Source: Gnetum montanum (Eukaryota > Streptophyta > Gnetopsida > Gnetales > Gnetaceae). From it: 64,000 nt of DNA. The translations under genes were made by a program, and so were the position numbers. Shown piece by piece: positions 13,042 through 25,343 of this stretch (position 1 is its first letter; each line of letters begins with the position of its first letter). The notes beneath the pieces were generated by a model. That model was not told where the DNA came from. It did no database searches and saw nothing but the letters and a program-made list of their open reading frames with translations. The stretch lies in the NCBI GenBank assembly GCA_015680685.1, contig MNCI01022355.1, forward strand, positions 72,302 through 136,301, in the 5' to 3' direction.

Positions 13042-13804
13042 AAATTCTAGGGTGTACACACTAAATTCTCAACTAGCATAAAGGCAAGCACCCAAATGTT
13101 TGCCTTATTCTCAAGGTAATCCAACACAGTTCCACCAACAAAAATAAGCTTACTATCTAAGTGAAGCTCCAACACAACCTTATGAGCAATAGCAGTAGTG
13201 GCATCAACCAAAATCATGGGGAATTCCACCACCAAGATAGTAGTACCCTTACAAGCAACCAAATCCATATGGGTATAATATTCAGCAACCGTTTCTCCAC
13301 ATGGCTCTGCTAGCCATGCCTCATTCCAACATCACTATTATCCTCCAGAGTGTCATTGAACTCATTCACCATCTACTTGATGGAAGCCCCCATATTTATA
13401 CCATCCTTTGCATCCATTTGCACACCTCCCTCCACCCTCAACTCAGTTAGCACCTACTCCATCTATGTAGGAAAAAATTCCCCCACAACCACAACAATAG
13501 AATGCTATGAGGGTTGTAAATTTATAACTGGCCTTCCAACCAAGTGGGTTGGACAATCATTCTAGGAAATGACCATTTTTTTTACCCAACAGTCCTTCCA
13601 AACCTTCACAACTTAATGTAGCTAGTCATCCTATATCTTCAACACCCTCATCCTCTACATCAAACACATTCAAGAGCCCTTTAAACCAAATCCCACCTCA
13701 CATTCATACTATGATGTTAACTCATGCAATCTTTAATTGAATCAAGGCTAGCCATCTTTCCATGAATAGATCTGACCTAAGAAGTCCTCTTTTCTACTTA
13801 TAGA
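13042..13804 (+). pseudogene. Element B gag-pro linker up to the E1 insertion
   Basis: A Pro/Gln/His-rich, stop-ridden continuation of the element B reading direction, linking the gag Cys/His motif to the protease. It ends abruptly at the ATAGA target duplication where E1 begins. Just before the break the sequence ...TTTTCTACTTATAGA matches the corresponding part of element C. This shows that the protease continued across the insertion point. Confidence 0.6.
13800..13804. repeat. Target-site duplication of E1 (left)
   Basis: ATAGA immediately before the first LTR base. The identical 5-mer follows the 3' LTR at 33492-33496. Five bases is the usual length for LTR-retrotransposon integrase. Confidence 0.85.
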
Positions 13805-14285
13805 TGAAACACTGTAAAATTTTAGGATCCTGATGCCTCAACAGAGTTTTGAAATTTGGGGCAAAGACTTCCACAAGTTTAGCATCACAATGGACAATCA
13901 AGAAAGTGTAGGCATTGAGGGTAGACTGCACAGTCTGGCAAATTTTCTATTGCCCAGGCTAACAAACCTACTGAACTCTCCAGCCTACCCAATTGGAAAA
14001 TTGACTTGGTTGATAGTCTACCCAGGAACCATGTTAGGAGTTGTCGAAAGTGTTCAGGATGAGCTAAACAATTCAGCAAGTTTTCTAATAGAGAAATCTA
14101 CTACATTACACTACACTACACAACATGGTAGACCTTGAGGAGACCAATTAGATGTGCAAGATGCAAATTGATAATAAGCCAGTCTTCCAGAAGTATCTAC
14201 CTTGTTTCATCATCGAAGCATGAGTGATATGGCACAACAGAATGTGGTGAATTTTGTCAAGTGTTATCTCAATTTGAGTGATACG

Positions 14286-14313
14286 CTATGCTATGCTACA
14301 TGGCATAGCATAG
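14286..14313. repeat. Perfect 11-bp hairpin in E1 LTR
   Basis: CTATGCTATGC, a 6-base loop (TACATG), then GCATAGCATAG. It is one member of a family of related palindromes in the LTRs of E1 and E2 (others near 14497, 14697, 14883, 31800, 32225, 32410, 53220, 53290 and 53470). Confidence 0.8.
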
Positions 14314-15345
14314 TATAGCAGGAATGTACTTTGACAATACTCCTACTAGGATAGCTCCGATGGGGTAAAAGCATTTGCCACTATTTCAACCATCAAACAA
14401 GCTTACTCGGTTGACACACTAAGACATGAAAAGCATCCAATGACAAAATGTTTGTAAAAATAAGTTAGGATTCGGTGAACATTAGGTGCTACACTATGCT
14501 ACGCTATGCAACATGGCATAGCAAAGTAAGGATAGAATGCACAAAGGCCCCTCTGCCGAATGATCCTAGCAAGAGGATCACACTTGGCAATGCTTCGACC
14601 TTCAAAACTACCTCTCCGACTTAGCCCTCAGACCTCAAGAAAAGTTTCCTAATAAAACGTTGCAAAATAAATAAGGATGCATGTCACATTGGTTGCTACA
14701 TTATGCTACGTTGCATAGCGTAGCACAGTGTAGCAAGGATGCAAAACAATAGAATGCACCAAGGATGAACTCAACAAAAGGCCTTTTACCATGGAAGACA
14801 AAATTGCAGTTGATTATCTAACTAAGCCTTAGACAAACGCTCTTAGCTCCTAGGTAAAAATCCTTTCAAGACTAGCAACTATGCTATACTATGCTACGTA
14901 GAGTAGCACAGTGTAGCGTGTAGTTACTTACGCTACACCAACATGATGGACAATGTAAGTAATGTAACACTTACATGGAGGCATCAAGACATTTTCAGTT
15001 AGCTCTAAAATTTTTTGGCAATGATCATTCTCATCCTAGCATTTGTTTGGTGGACAAGATTAACAAGCTCACTTTATTTTGCATATCCCTAATCAATTCC
15101 AAAAATTGTCCCTACGCTTGATCCTACTCACAAGAGTAAGGAAGACGTAGTCCTGGAGCATAGGATCCATTTTGATTTCATTGTTAGTATGCTTCCTAGA
15201 TTTTGGCACATGCACTTTCAGTAGTATGGTCAGTGTAATAGTGTTCACATCCAACATCACACACCTGGATAGCACAACCATGCTTGCACCTTGTGGGGCC
15301 CAAAACATGTGGTGTCCAGACCACATTTTCTCCTACTTTTGGCCC

Positions 15346-15353
15346 TATAAATA
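15346..15353 (+). promoter_or_regulatory. TATA box of E1 5' LTR
   Basis: TATAAATA in the context GGCCCTATAAATACCCT. It is conserved in the 3' LTR (32875-32882) and in E2 (54108-54115). It probably sets the start of the genomic transcript, about 550 bases before the LTR end. Confidence 0.75.
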
Positions 15354-15904
15354 CCCTAGCAAACAATGTTCAAAGGGTTGGCTTTTGGCATGGTTGGCTT
15401 TTGAATTGGCTTTTGGAGAGCATAGTTGGCATTTTTAACACTTTTGCGAGTAGATTGGCAAGCACAAGAATCCTAAGTAGTGACCTACTAGCTATAGTTC
15501 AGGGACCTGTGACCATACTGCTCTGTTATAACCTATGCCATTCCAGTGTTTCATATTTAGTTGTATGCTTTTCAACAAAGCAAAGATCAGATCTACCATC
15601 TTGGGGTAGTGCATTTTCTCACCCACGTCTCTTTTATGCTTTGTTTACTATTATTGTGTTTTGCACTACTTTTATTATCTTGTGTTTGTTGATCATTACT
15701 TTACTTGCATACATTGCTCCTAAAACAAATGTTTACAAAAGGCTAATTTACACCTATTAAGTCCCTATCTGATCGATTAGACCATTTAGGGCACCCTATT
15801 TCCATTTCTCTCCAGCACGACCCTCGCATGGATCTGGGGTTAAATTGTATGCCCAGAAACCTCTTGATGTTCCAACCATCGATGTTTTTGGTCACCATAG
15901 TTTT

Positions 15905-15922
15905 TGGTGTTAGAGGGAGGGC
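15905..15922 (+). other. Candidate primer-binding site of E1
   Basis: TGGTGTTAGAGGGAGGGC starts five bases after the LTR. The E2 counterpart is TGGTGCTAGAAGGAGGGC. It begins with TGG as a primer-binding site must, but I cannot name the tRNA. Confidence 0.45.
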
Positions 15923-16139
15923 CTTTTGGTGCCCTTTCTATGTCTTACAGGGAGTCCTACATGTTATCTGTACCCCATCACCTACTAGCATAAACATGAC
16001 ACCCTTGTGATTGTCTATGCATCGTGTAGTGCAAATTGGTCGCAATGACAGTTCCTTTGGAACCTGGCAAGAAGAAAAGCCGTTGATCACTTATTGATTT
16101 CTATATTTCTCATTTGTGATTTCTTTCTAATCATAAAAA

Positions 16140-19100
16140 ATGATTCCTGCAACCACTGCCATTTCCACCTCGAACCTTGAGGTTCCTTTCTCGATTCAAA
16201 ACACCATAGGTGCTAAGTGATCGCCTAGCCCAGTGCTAGCACCATGTCAATCTCTCAAGCTTTGACACTTGTCACATGAGTGCTTGGCACAAGATGAAGA
16301 GTGTTATGACCTCTACACCCATATCCATGTGAATCTGCCCTTGGATCCCCAAGAACTCGAAGACAAACATAACTTCAAGTTCCTTCATCAGAATGGTAGG
16401 GAATTTATCCCTACCCCTAATGTTACCATACACCTGATGGACATGTATTAATGGATCTTGGACCAGTGATATGATTTAGTAAGTCTAGGGAGCGAGATAT
16501 GATGTCCCATTACAATGAGGCATTCCAAGATAGATAGAAAGACTTGGACTCCCATTCCAAGGATGGTGGCCACACCTACCCTGCAATTATCCCTACCATT
16601 GTGGTCTTCTGGTCAAACTTGCTCTTTGCTTCTTTCCCCTTTGTGATTACCATAACTTTTCCCCAACTTACACTTTTGTTAGCCATGGGTAGCCATCCTG
16701 TACCCTTAGCGTATCACCACACTATCCCTTCACTTTAATTCCTAGGCACTCTCCCTCCTCACTTTGTTCTGTCATTGTACCAAGCACTAGTCACAACTAC
16801 GTTTCCATATGTTCACATTGTGCCTACGTCACAGTTGCATGGAGTTCCTACTCCCATTCCATTATCTACACCTATCCCACCATCAACAGTACACCCAGCC
16901 CCAACCATGTGGTGAACCTAAACCACTTCTCTCCTTGTTTCATAATCCTCCTAGTGTCACATCACGTTCACCAAGCATACTAATTCCCACAAATGGTACA
17001 ACCAAGCATGGGGCTGTGGTCCATCCCATCAGTCATGCAAATTACCAACCCCACAGCTCTACCAGTAGTTGCCCCACAAACAACATCATCCACTAGGTGG
17101 TGGACGGCCCAAGCAGCACCATTGGTAGGAGTGGTACCAACAGCACCCCCCATGGGCCAGGCTACTATCTTTCCATTGCAACCCCCATCGACACATACGA
17201 TAGGTACTCATGCAACCCAATAGTCATCTGCAACATCATCAGGTTTAGATCAACCATTCCAACTTATCCAAACCATCACTGAAGATATCAAACGTCTCAA
17301 AGCTATTCGTTCTGATATAATGCAAGTCATGGATTTCTACCATGATGATCCCATTAGCCAAGTTGTCCCCATGCTCAGGTTACCCCTAGGATGCCACTCC
17401 CCCAATTCACAAAATACAATGGGGAGGATGATCCCAATCCACATATAGTAATATTCATATATGAATCTTTTTTGTTGCAACAGTGGCCGCACACTATCAT
17501 TTGTGTCTTTGCCATGTCTCTAATGGGAAAAGCACTAGACTAGCCCATGCTCAGGTTACCCCTAGGATGCCACTCCCCCAATTCACAAAATACAATGGGG
17601 AGGATGATCCCAATCCACATATAGTAATATTCATATATGAATCTTTTTTGTTGCAACAGTGGTCGCACACTATCATTTGTGTCTTTGCCATGTCTCTGAT
17701 GAGTAAAGCACTAGACTAGTACCATGCACTCCCATGCACCTCCATCTCAACTTTGGAGGAGTTGCTAAGTCAGTTCGTGACCTATTTCAAGTATAACTTG
17801 AAACTAGAGGTCACACTAGATTAGTTGATGAGCTTCAAGCAAGACCTGCTAGAATCTGTGCAAAGGTTCATACAGCGGTGGAGTGCCACCTTGAATGAGA
17901 TCTGTGAGCCTATCGTGTAGGTCCATTTTTTGGCTATCTTCAAGGGGGCAGTAAATGACTTCATTAAGTTAAAACTATACTACCTAGCCCCATGCTCCCT
18001 CAGTCAAGCTTTTTCTTAGATGAGGAGCATCCAAGGTGTGGCCAGAGCTAGTAAAGATTTGGCCTATGTTGCATACAAAAACACATATATCAAAAAGGAC
18101 AAGGAGAAGGGAAAGGTTGCAATCACTATGGTGGTTGTTGTGGAAAATGAGGCCAAGCCCAACAATAGCAATAGTAAAAAGGTGGCCGCAGGAACAACAT
18201 CTAGCTCAAGCAACACTGATTAGCCTTCAACATCAGCACCAAAGGAATCAACCTAGCCTAAACCCAACTTCAAGCATAAGAATCACTCCAAATACACTCC
18301 TTTACCCGTTAAGCCTTCAGAACTCCTAAAGCCACTATTAGGGACTAGGTATATTCAACACAAGTGAATGCTGAAGGAGGTAATTAAGCATCATAAGTGG
18401 TATTGTAACCTTCTTAGGGACCCCTCCTTGGCCACACCCAATGAGCTAAAAGTTCCTAAGAATTTCAAACTAGAATAGTTTTGTGATTACCATCAATTGT
18501 GTGGTCATGACATAGACTACTACCTAGCATTGAAAGATGAAATTCAATGCATGATCAATTAGGGCAAAATTTTCCTGAACAAAAGTAGTCTTGTCCACCC
18601 TGAAAACCAATCCATGCACATTTACAAGGACCTCCTTAACGCCAACAATGCAGGGTATATCATCAACACGATTGGCGTTGATAGTAACCTAAAATCACCA
18701 CAACAACCGTTCATGGTGTATGTGCCTCAACATAGCGTGGCAACACCAACAATAGCAAACAATATGCCACAACAACCATTCATCCTTAAAATTCCCCCTT
18801 AGACATCTCCCCCTACACCTTTCATGCTCAAACCCACACCATCGCCTACACCAACACCATAGGCACTATTTGTCATTAGGGTGCCAAAACATTCAACTAC
18901 CCCTACCACATAGAGCCAACCAACTAAAATAGCCCCACAGCCCCCTCCTATTTGAAAAAATGGCAAGAGCATTTGGTGAACAAGATGGCCAAGGAACACA
19001 CCACCTTAGGTCTTCCCAAGCCTACCCCCTTATCCTCAGCACCTGCAGTCCCCTCATCATTAACAACTAATAATGATGCATAGAAGAAATTGCCACCACC

Positions 19101-20079
19101 CTATCTGAGAAAGCAAAACCCTCAACCTGAAGTTCCCCCTCCTTGGGAGATTTGTCTCCTAGGACAAATGGAGGAGGAGAAGGGTAACATGAAAGATGGT
19201 GAGTAGGACCTGTTCAATGCCCTCACCTAGGTTAAATAGGCTTTGAAATAGAAAAACACAACCTTGAGCCTGTATGACTTGGTGATGACTTCTAATGCAC
19301 ACCGCAAGGCCATGGTTCGCATGCTAGCATCTATACCAGTTGATGAAAACATGCCGACAAAGGAGAAAGTGATTCATGTTGTCATGACTCCCTCTACAGC
19401 CGAGGAGTCATGACCATCTTAGCTAACATTTCATGATGAGTCCATTAAGGATGATCCTGAAAAGGGTTAGGTGACAACAACACCCATGTTCATTTTAATT
19501 CGAGTCGATCAGTGCAAGATCTAAAGGGTACATGTTGATGATAGGGTTGCTGCTAATGTCATCCCCTTTTCCATAGTGGACAAATTAGGCTTGGTCGATC
19601 AAATCAGGCCCATGATGACATCTTGCCTAAAATCATTTAACGAGGCATGTGTGTAGGTAAAAGGAACTATGTGCATCAACTCTGTGGTAGGGGACCAATT
19701 CCCCACAAGCACAGTATTCATAGTGGTAGAGGAAATGATTGGGTTCAACTTGATCCTAGGGAGATCATGGTTAGCCCAATTGAGGGTTGTTTCCTCTCCG
19801 ATACACAAAGAGATTCACTTGCCCTATGCATGAGGGGAAGTCATAATTCATGGTGATGAAGTAGCTCCTCAAGCCATAAACAATGTGGGAATGGAGCAAG
19901 GATCAGAGATTGAAATCTCTAAAGATCAAACCCCTGTTGAAACTGAAGTTCTTGAACAAGTTGAAACTAGGTTGAATGAAACAACAACATGGGCTGAACT
20001 ACTCTTTCAAGCAGTAGACGATGACATAAAAGAGTATCATAACAAGGTCCCTTAGCCATACGCATGACCCAGCCCATGA
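16140..20079 (+). pseudogene. E1 gag-pro polyprotein, decayed
   Basis: The start (MIPATTAIS...) is chosen because E2 has a homologous start at 55190. A long Pro/Thr-rich N-terminal region is followed by the capsid core near 17390-17830 (LPQFTKYNGEDDPN, FAMSLMGKALD). A zinc-binding segment FCDYHQLCGHDIDYYLALK lies near 18480, of the CxYHxxxGH type I associate with Tat elements. Another Pro-rich stretch follows. The protease is near 19480-19860: VDDRVAANVIPFSIVDKLGL carries the probable catalytic aspartate, and FNLILGRSWLAQL is the C-terminal protease signature. The frame ends at a TGA homologous to the one ending E2 gag-pro (58886-58888), so gag-pro and pol are separate frames. A 176-bp tandem duplication breaks the capsid frame, and many TAG stops are present. 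Confidence 0.8.
17368..17719 (+). repeat. 176-bp tandem duplication inside E1 gag
   Basis: Copies at 17368-17543 and 17544-17719 differ at only four positions. The unit length is not a multiple of three, so it shifts the capsid frame. E2 has a single copy (near 56435-56600). With about 2% divergence against roughly 8% between the LTRs, the duplication happened well after E1 inserted. Confidence 0.95.
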
Positions 20080-20276
20080 TGGATTAGGCGTTAGCTACAG
20101 AAATGATTGTTGCTTACGTTAGCATAGCTATATCACTAATTCCACCATGATTACTGCTTGCATCAACGATACGTCCACTATTCATATTGCTTTGCTCTAT
20201 ATTCATTGTTTACACTAGCATCTTCCTCATTGTTCACATTTTCCACATTATGTCCATTATTTGCATAACACCACAG

Positions 20277-20460
20277 CCTGCTAAACCTAAAACTAGCAAA
20301 AAAATTTCTTTATCACCCCACGATGGCCCAAAATGGCCTTATACTACCACTACGACCTGCTAAGGCCTAAAATTGGAAATGTTTTTGTTTCATCACCCTA
20401 CGATGGTCAAAAATGGCCTAAAACTAGCAATGGCCCGAAATGGCCTAAAACTAAAATGAG
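20277..20460 (+). repeat. Minisatellite block 1 of E1 (GGCCTAAAACTAG type)
   Basis: A few degenerate copies of ATGGCCCGAAATGGCCTAAA and ACTAGC. It lies between the end of gag-pro and the 3' end of the antisense gene. E2 has about 23 units at the same place (59051-59735). Confidence 0.8.
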
Positions 20461-20635
20461 GAGCTCCCAAGGAGGTTTAAAAAACATAAAAAAAAAGAAT
20501 AAAAAATAAAATAGAACACATTGGAAAAAATGAAATAAATCCCTTCACATTATATTCTTCATTCAATATCAACCAATAATGTTTACAAAAAATTTTGTAA
20601 ATTCAAAAACAAGAATAAAATTCCTTGATGCTATG

Positions 20636-23600
20636 CTATGAGTCTTCGCCCGCACCACCATTCCCTACTTCATTGGGTCTTGCATCTTTGTTTGGATCTT
20701 GCACAGAAAAATAAAAATAAAACAATCGATTAAAGCTACAACAAAGGCTATTATAAAATAAAATCTGACACCAAGAAAGGTAACTAACCCAAGATGGCCC
20801 CGTGTCCATTTTAGGGGGTATCTGATCCATCTCAACTGTGAGACATTGCAAGATCTCCTCCTCAGTGATGTTGGCCCAATTTCTATCTCCTAAATTAGTG
20901 CTTGTTGCAACCTTCTCCTTTTATACAACTATCCATCTAGGTGGCCTTGGAGAAAAGGTGGTAGAGGTGGTCTCACCCGCAAGTAGGGTCATCTCCCTTT
21001 TAGGAGATTCACTAATTATCACCTATTGTAGGAACCTTTCATAAGCCCTAGAAGTACCAATAATGTCAAGGAATATCTCATGCATATGCAACTTGACCAA
21101 AGCATCTCGATATTATTTATGATAGGTGGCATATTCTATTTTATACATATGGTTGTGATTCTTCTATGCCTACTTCCACTTGTAAACCTTCATGCTATAA
21201 TCCTTCCAGTCTTGGTTCTTCTTGGCTAGAAGGTTCATTTGCATGTTTTGTTTGATTATTTCATGTGTGGCTTTATTATTGCATCACAAGGCCATCCAAT
21301 ATCTTGCGTAGTCAATGATGGTCATGCGTTAACTACCATCGTGAGTGTCCTAGGCCAACAAGAATTAGTTCCTAGATTGGAGATTCTCCACCTTAGTAGT
21401 TAGGTTCACCTTCTCCTTCTCAAGTTTTTACACTCGTTTCCAGAGGTCTTCGTTCACACGCCTACACTCCCATAGAGAGAATGCTGAGTACAATGCACAC
21501 TTGCTTAATCATATATGTGACGAGGTACTTTAGTCACCTCCAGCGGGAATTCAGGAATGATGTTAACCTCAACTATCTTCTTGGAGTCCCATTTGAGGTG
21601 AGAGGTTGCCAACTGCACATAAAAAGACATTGGTCATAGTAACATAGTGAAATTGTAACAATATAGAAAGCCTAGCATAACAACTTTAGCCTACCAATTT
21701 TTGGATCGATCTACCTCATATGATCGATCATGTCATTGACCACCCCCTCCATAAAAGTCAATTGGTCAAGGTCTTGATCCATGGTCGAAGGTGGATCAAA
21801 GAAGGGCCAGGAGTATCAACAGCGGTGTCTGCTACATAATAGAACATGTTAGCCATAGTAAAGAGGACTACAACAAAGTTGGTGAACAATGTAAATTATA
21901 GTGTAAAGCTCCTACCAAGCAAACCCTCATGGGTGATAGTGGGGGCTTCACCCATTAGCACATTGTCAAATAAGTGGTCAAACTCACCAACGTCAAAATG
22001 GAGCCCCTCTCTTTGCAGTTAACCCAACAACATAACAACATCCTCGACACTCATGTGCCCCTCCAGTACTGAACCATACATGCAAAAAGGATCATCAGCA
22101 GGAGTCTCTTCCTAACTAGCAGGGGCCTCTTCCTCATTGGCAAGGGCCTCTTCTTCACCACCCAGGGCCCTTCCCTCTGCAACAAGGGCCCCTTCTTCAT
22201 CAGCCAAGGCCCTTTCTTCTACAACTGAGGCCTCTTCATCTTCACCAATCACCCTTGTTCCAGAGGCCAGAACCTCTTTCTCCCCTTCTTCTTCTCCTTT
22301 CTATGCTAATAAAACATAATTACAATAGGCAAGATACACCGAATTGGAACAGACGCTGCACTATGCAACGCTACCTAGCATAGCACAACATAGCAAGCAT
22401 TAACTAAATAGTTAAACACACTTACCAATTGGGGGTTGCACTTAGTGAATTTTGAGTCATAGCTTCTTCCCCCTCTCTTCATTGATGCAGGGAGGCTCTT
22501 CGACAAGACAGGATTTCTTATGTTGCAACCTGCTCTTCACTGTTTCTACAATGAGGCATTCTCCCCTTATCACGCTACCTGTGTTAATGGGAGGAGATTC
22601 TCCCATGCTATCTTGGGCATGAAAAGGATGTGCCACCTGATCCTTTGTCATTATTAAAAATGACTTCCCAATAGCCTCTAGGGGATCTTGGGATTGTGTG
22701 GTATAGAAAACCTAGCAGATCCATGGTTTGGAAATTTGGCTACAGTCTTGTTGCACCAAGATGTCATTCTCATGGACTACCAAGAATTTTGCAAAGTGTT
22801 GTAGGTGGGCTACAAAGAAGGCATAGTGCACATTGAAACGGGATTCAAGCTTCTCATGAAGCTTGATCATTTTAGCACACAAGCCTTCAGAAAGGTATCG
22901 GGCCCAGTTGTAGTGATTCCCTTCTTCCATGACATCCCTTATTATCCTAGCATGCTCCACTCCAAGGATTTTTCCTTGGGAGAGTATCTTGGGAAAGGGA
23001 TGAGCACAAAACACTGGGTAAATCATTTTGATAACCTTTAGCTTGACCTTCCCAACGTAGATCCCCTTTTGATCTTTAACTATCCCTAGCCACTCCTCGA
23101 TTTCCCCCTAATGGTTTGCATCTTTCTTAGATTTTTCTCCTATAGGGAGGCTATCATAATGGACACCAAAAATATCTACAAATAGTTGGTCATTAATTTC
23201 AAACACCACTCGTACATCACCCCCCCGTGTATGGAAGTGGTCAGCCTTCTTGAAGAAGGAATTGGCTAGGGAAAGCATTTTAGCAAGTAGATGCTTAGGT
23301 TTATAGCCAAAAATAAGTCCATGAACCTAGCCTCTTAAAGGTTATGGAAAATGTTGGCTAGGGCCCCATTGCAGAGCCAACACTGAGTCTCCTCCACCTC
23401 TCCATACTTGAAAAAGAGGTTGGTTTCATTATGCTCAGAGGTGATCATAGTGACCTCTTGGGATTCTTTTGCCACTGTAATAGTTTTCAAAACAAACAAA
23501 AAATGTTAGCAAAAAAAATCATGAAAGTACATCGTCACTCAAACACATAACAATGAATCCAGAGTTTAGTGTACTAGGTTTAAATGGCATAGGAAATGGT

Positions 23601-25343
23601 GGGAGTTCCACTAGCACGTCTTCAACGGTAAGTGGTTTGAGGGATGTCCACTCCCCATACAACCAACTAACCTCCTTACACTTTCCATAAAATTTTGAAT
23701 ACCAATTTTGGTAGGTTTTAAACTCAAGCCCAAGTTGTCCTATCACACCAGCATGCATGTTCCCAGTAGAAGAGAACTCCTACAAGGCTGTTTTTACCAA
23801 CACCAAGGAATATATGTCACCATATTGACCATTCCTATTAATATAAAACCTGGTAGTACACAAAAATTTAGTTAACATCCTATCAAGGGTAACATAGATT
23901 ATACAATGCATTAAGATATGTCTACAAAACTCACCTGCCGGCATAGTAAACGGTTCTAGGTGGGTTCTGAAAACAAGTGCCTATGTAATGGGCAACGTAT
24001 AACGTGTTATATAAGTAATAGCATTTGTACTCAGGCATATCCTAGATCAACCCTAAGCATCTCAAGCCTCTTGGGAACTTGTTGGAACCTTCTATGCCTT
24101 CACCTCTGATCACCATGTTAGCCATGAATTTCAGAATACCTCAATTTTCCCTGGGCAAGAGTGTTTCCGTAATTGCGACTGTTGTCTCAACTGATAAGTA
24201 CGACCATATGATCACATTGATATGGTAGAGGAGGAACTGTAAGAAGTCCCATGTGCCCTCTTAGAACCAAACCTCCTACTATCCCACAAGTGCATGGGGA
24301 CAAGGCACGTTGGCCATAGGTTTGCTGAGACAACATAAGACTCCTACCACCTCAAGGACAATCAGGATAGGCTTAAACATGACCCTGCATGATAAAGCAT
24401 CAAACGTTAGCATTGTGTTCAATTGAGGTTTACACATAGCATAGCGTGACCATATATTTACAAATAGCATAGCATAATTGACTATTTGCATGTAGTGTAG
24501 CATGATCTTCTAACTGTGAATTCCCCTTTTAGCATGAACCAAGGTGCCTCCTAGATGAACAAAGGTAAACTTTGCATGCAGCATACGAAAAAGAGTTTGG
24601 AATAGAACAGTGTCATGGTTAAGCCCATGCATAATGTATAAAAAGCATAGCACTGTAGCCAGTGTCATGGCATAGTAAACTTGGCAAAATAGCAAATTTA
24701 ACAATGTAGTAGCCCTACAAGTTTGAGAGTGTAGCAACATGACAAATTTCCAACATATCAGCCTAAGGGCCTCATAGCATAAGCATAGTATAACAATGAA
24801 AACCTTTTAGTCTAACTACATAGGCAAGAGAGAATTCATAATTCCCCACTATCCCAACCCTCCCTTGCTACATGAATTGGCTCATGCTACACCATGCTAA
24901 ACATGCATCACACTGCCATAAAACTTTTTTTGCAAATAACTAAACTTTCCAAGGGTGGTATGTTACGTCAAGCATGCACTGCGCTACCTAGAACTACCCA
25001 AACCCCCACAATAAGGTAGTTTCCATTCTTAACAATGGAAGCTAGGGCAATATTGCATGTAGCTATAGCGTAGCATCCATACGACCGTTATAGCCAACTA
25101 GTGACAACAACAGTGTAGCGGCCAAAATGGCAACCAAAATAGTAGCAATAGATACAAACTCCACCACAACAATGATAATAGAAATTCATCACCTAAAGGA
25201 AATAAGGATAGTGTAGTGACTTACTAAGCTGACAGAGTCTCTTGTAGTACCTCAATGCATGCCTTGGACAGGCATCCTAGAGTGTCCTTCACCTTCTCTA
25301 CCTTGGCAAGTCCTTGATGTTTGCATTCACCTTTGGGTGTCAT
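20636..25343 (-). pseudogene. Antisense eight-exon gene carried by E1, unknown function
   Basis: This gene runs opposite to gag and pol. Exons, in transcript order: 25225-25343 (ATG at 25343, donor GTAAGT), 23935-24384 (exon a, donor GTGAGT), 23575-23849 (b), 22426-23474 (c, donor GTAAGT), about 21916-22305 (d), 21695-21828 (e), 20789-21612 (f, donor GTTAGT), 20636-20697 (g, stop TAG). Exons a to g recur in E2 with splice sites at the same positions and nearly equal lengths. Phases agree across 1/a, a/b and d/e. Recognisable blocks: KPILIVLEVVGVLC (a), FYINRNGQYGD (b), VRVVFEINDQLFVDIFGV and FNVHYAFFVAHLQHFAKFLV (c), a Glu/Ala repeat (d), and a Lys/Glu coiled coil with KNQDWKDY (f). The total is about 1,100 codons. 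I know no assigned domain. The shape recalls accessory antisense frames of Tat elements. E1 has several stops and frameshifts, so this copy is dead. Confidence 0.75.

Larger units (their letters stand above)
13805..15899 (+). repeat. 5' LTR of E1
   Basis: 2,095 bp, beginning TGAAACAC and ending TTGGTCACCATA. The 3' LTR and the E2 LTR share both ends (CA mutated to TA here). It contains four clusters of GCTATGC/GCATAGC palindromes, a TATA box, and a region copied almost exactly in the 3' LTR. Hydrophobic frames inside it are not conserved between copies and are not called as genes. Confidence 0.9.

Noticed and set aside
15284-15760. 158-codon hydrophobic frame in the E1 5' LTR
   Set aside because: It lies across the TATA box and is not conserved in the 3' LTR or the E2 LTR, where the frame is broken.
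22137-22319. Ser/Pro-rich plus-strand frame
   Set aside because: It is the reverse reading of the Glu/Ala-rich exon d of the antisense gene. The same artefact appears at 61436-61729 in E2.
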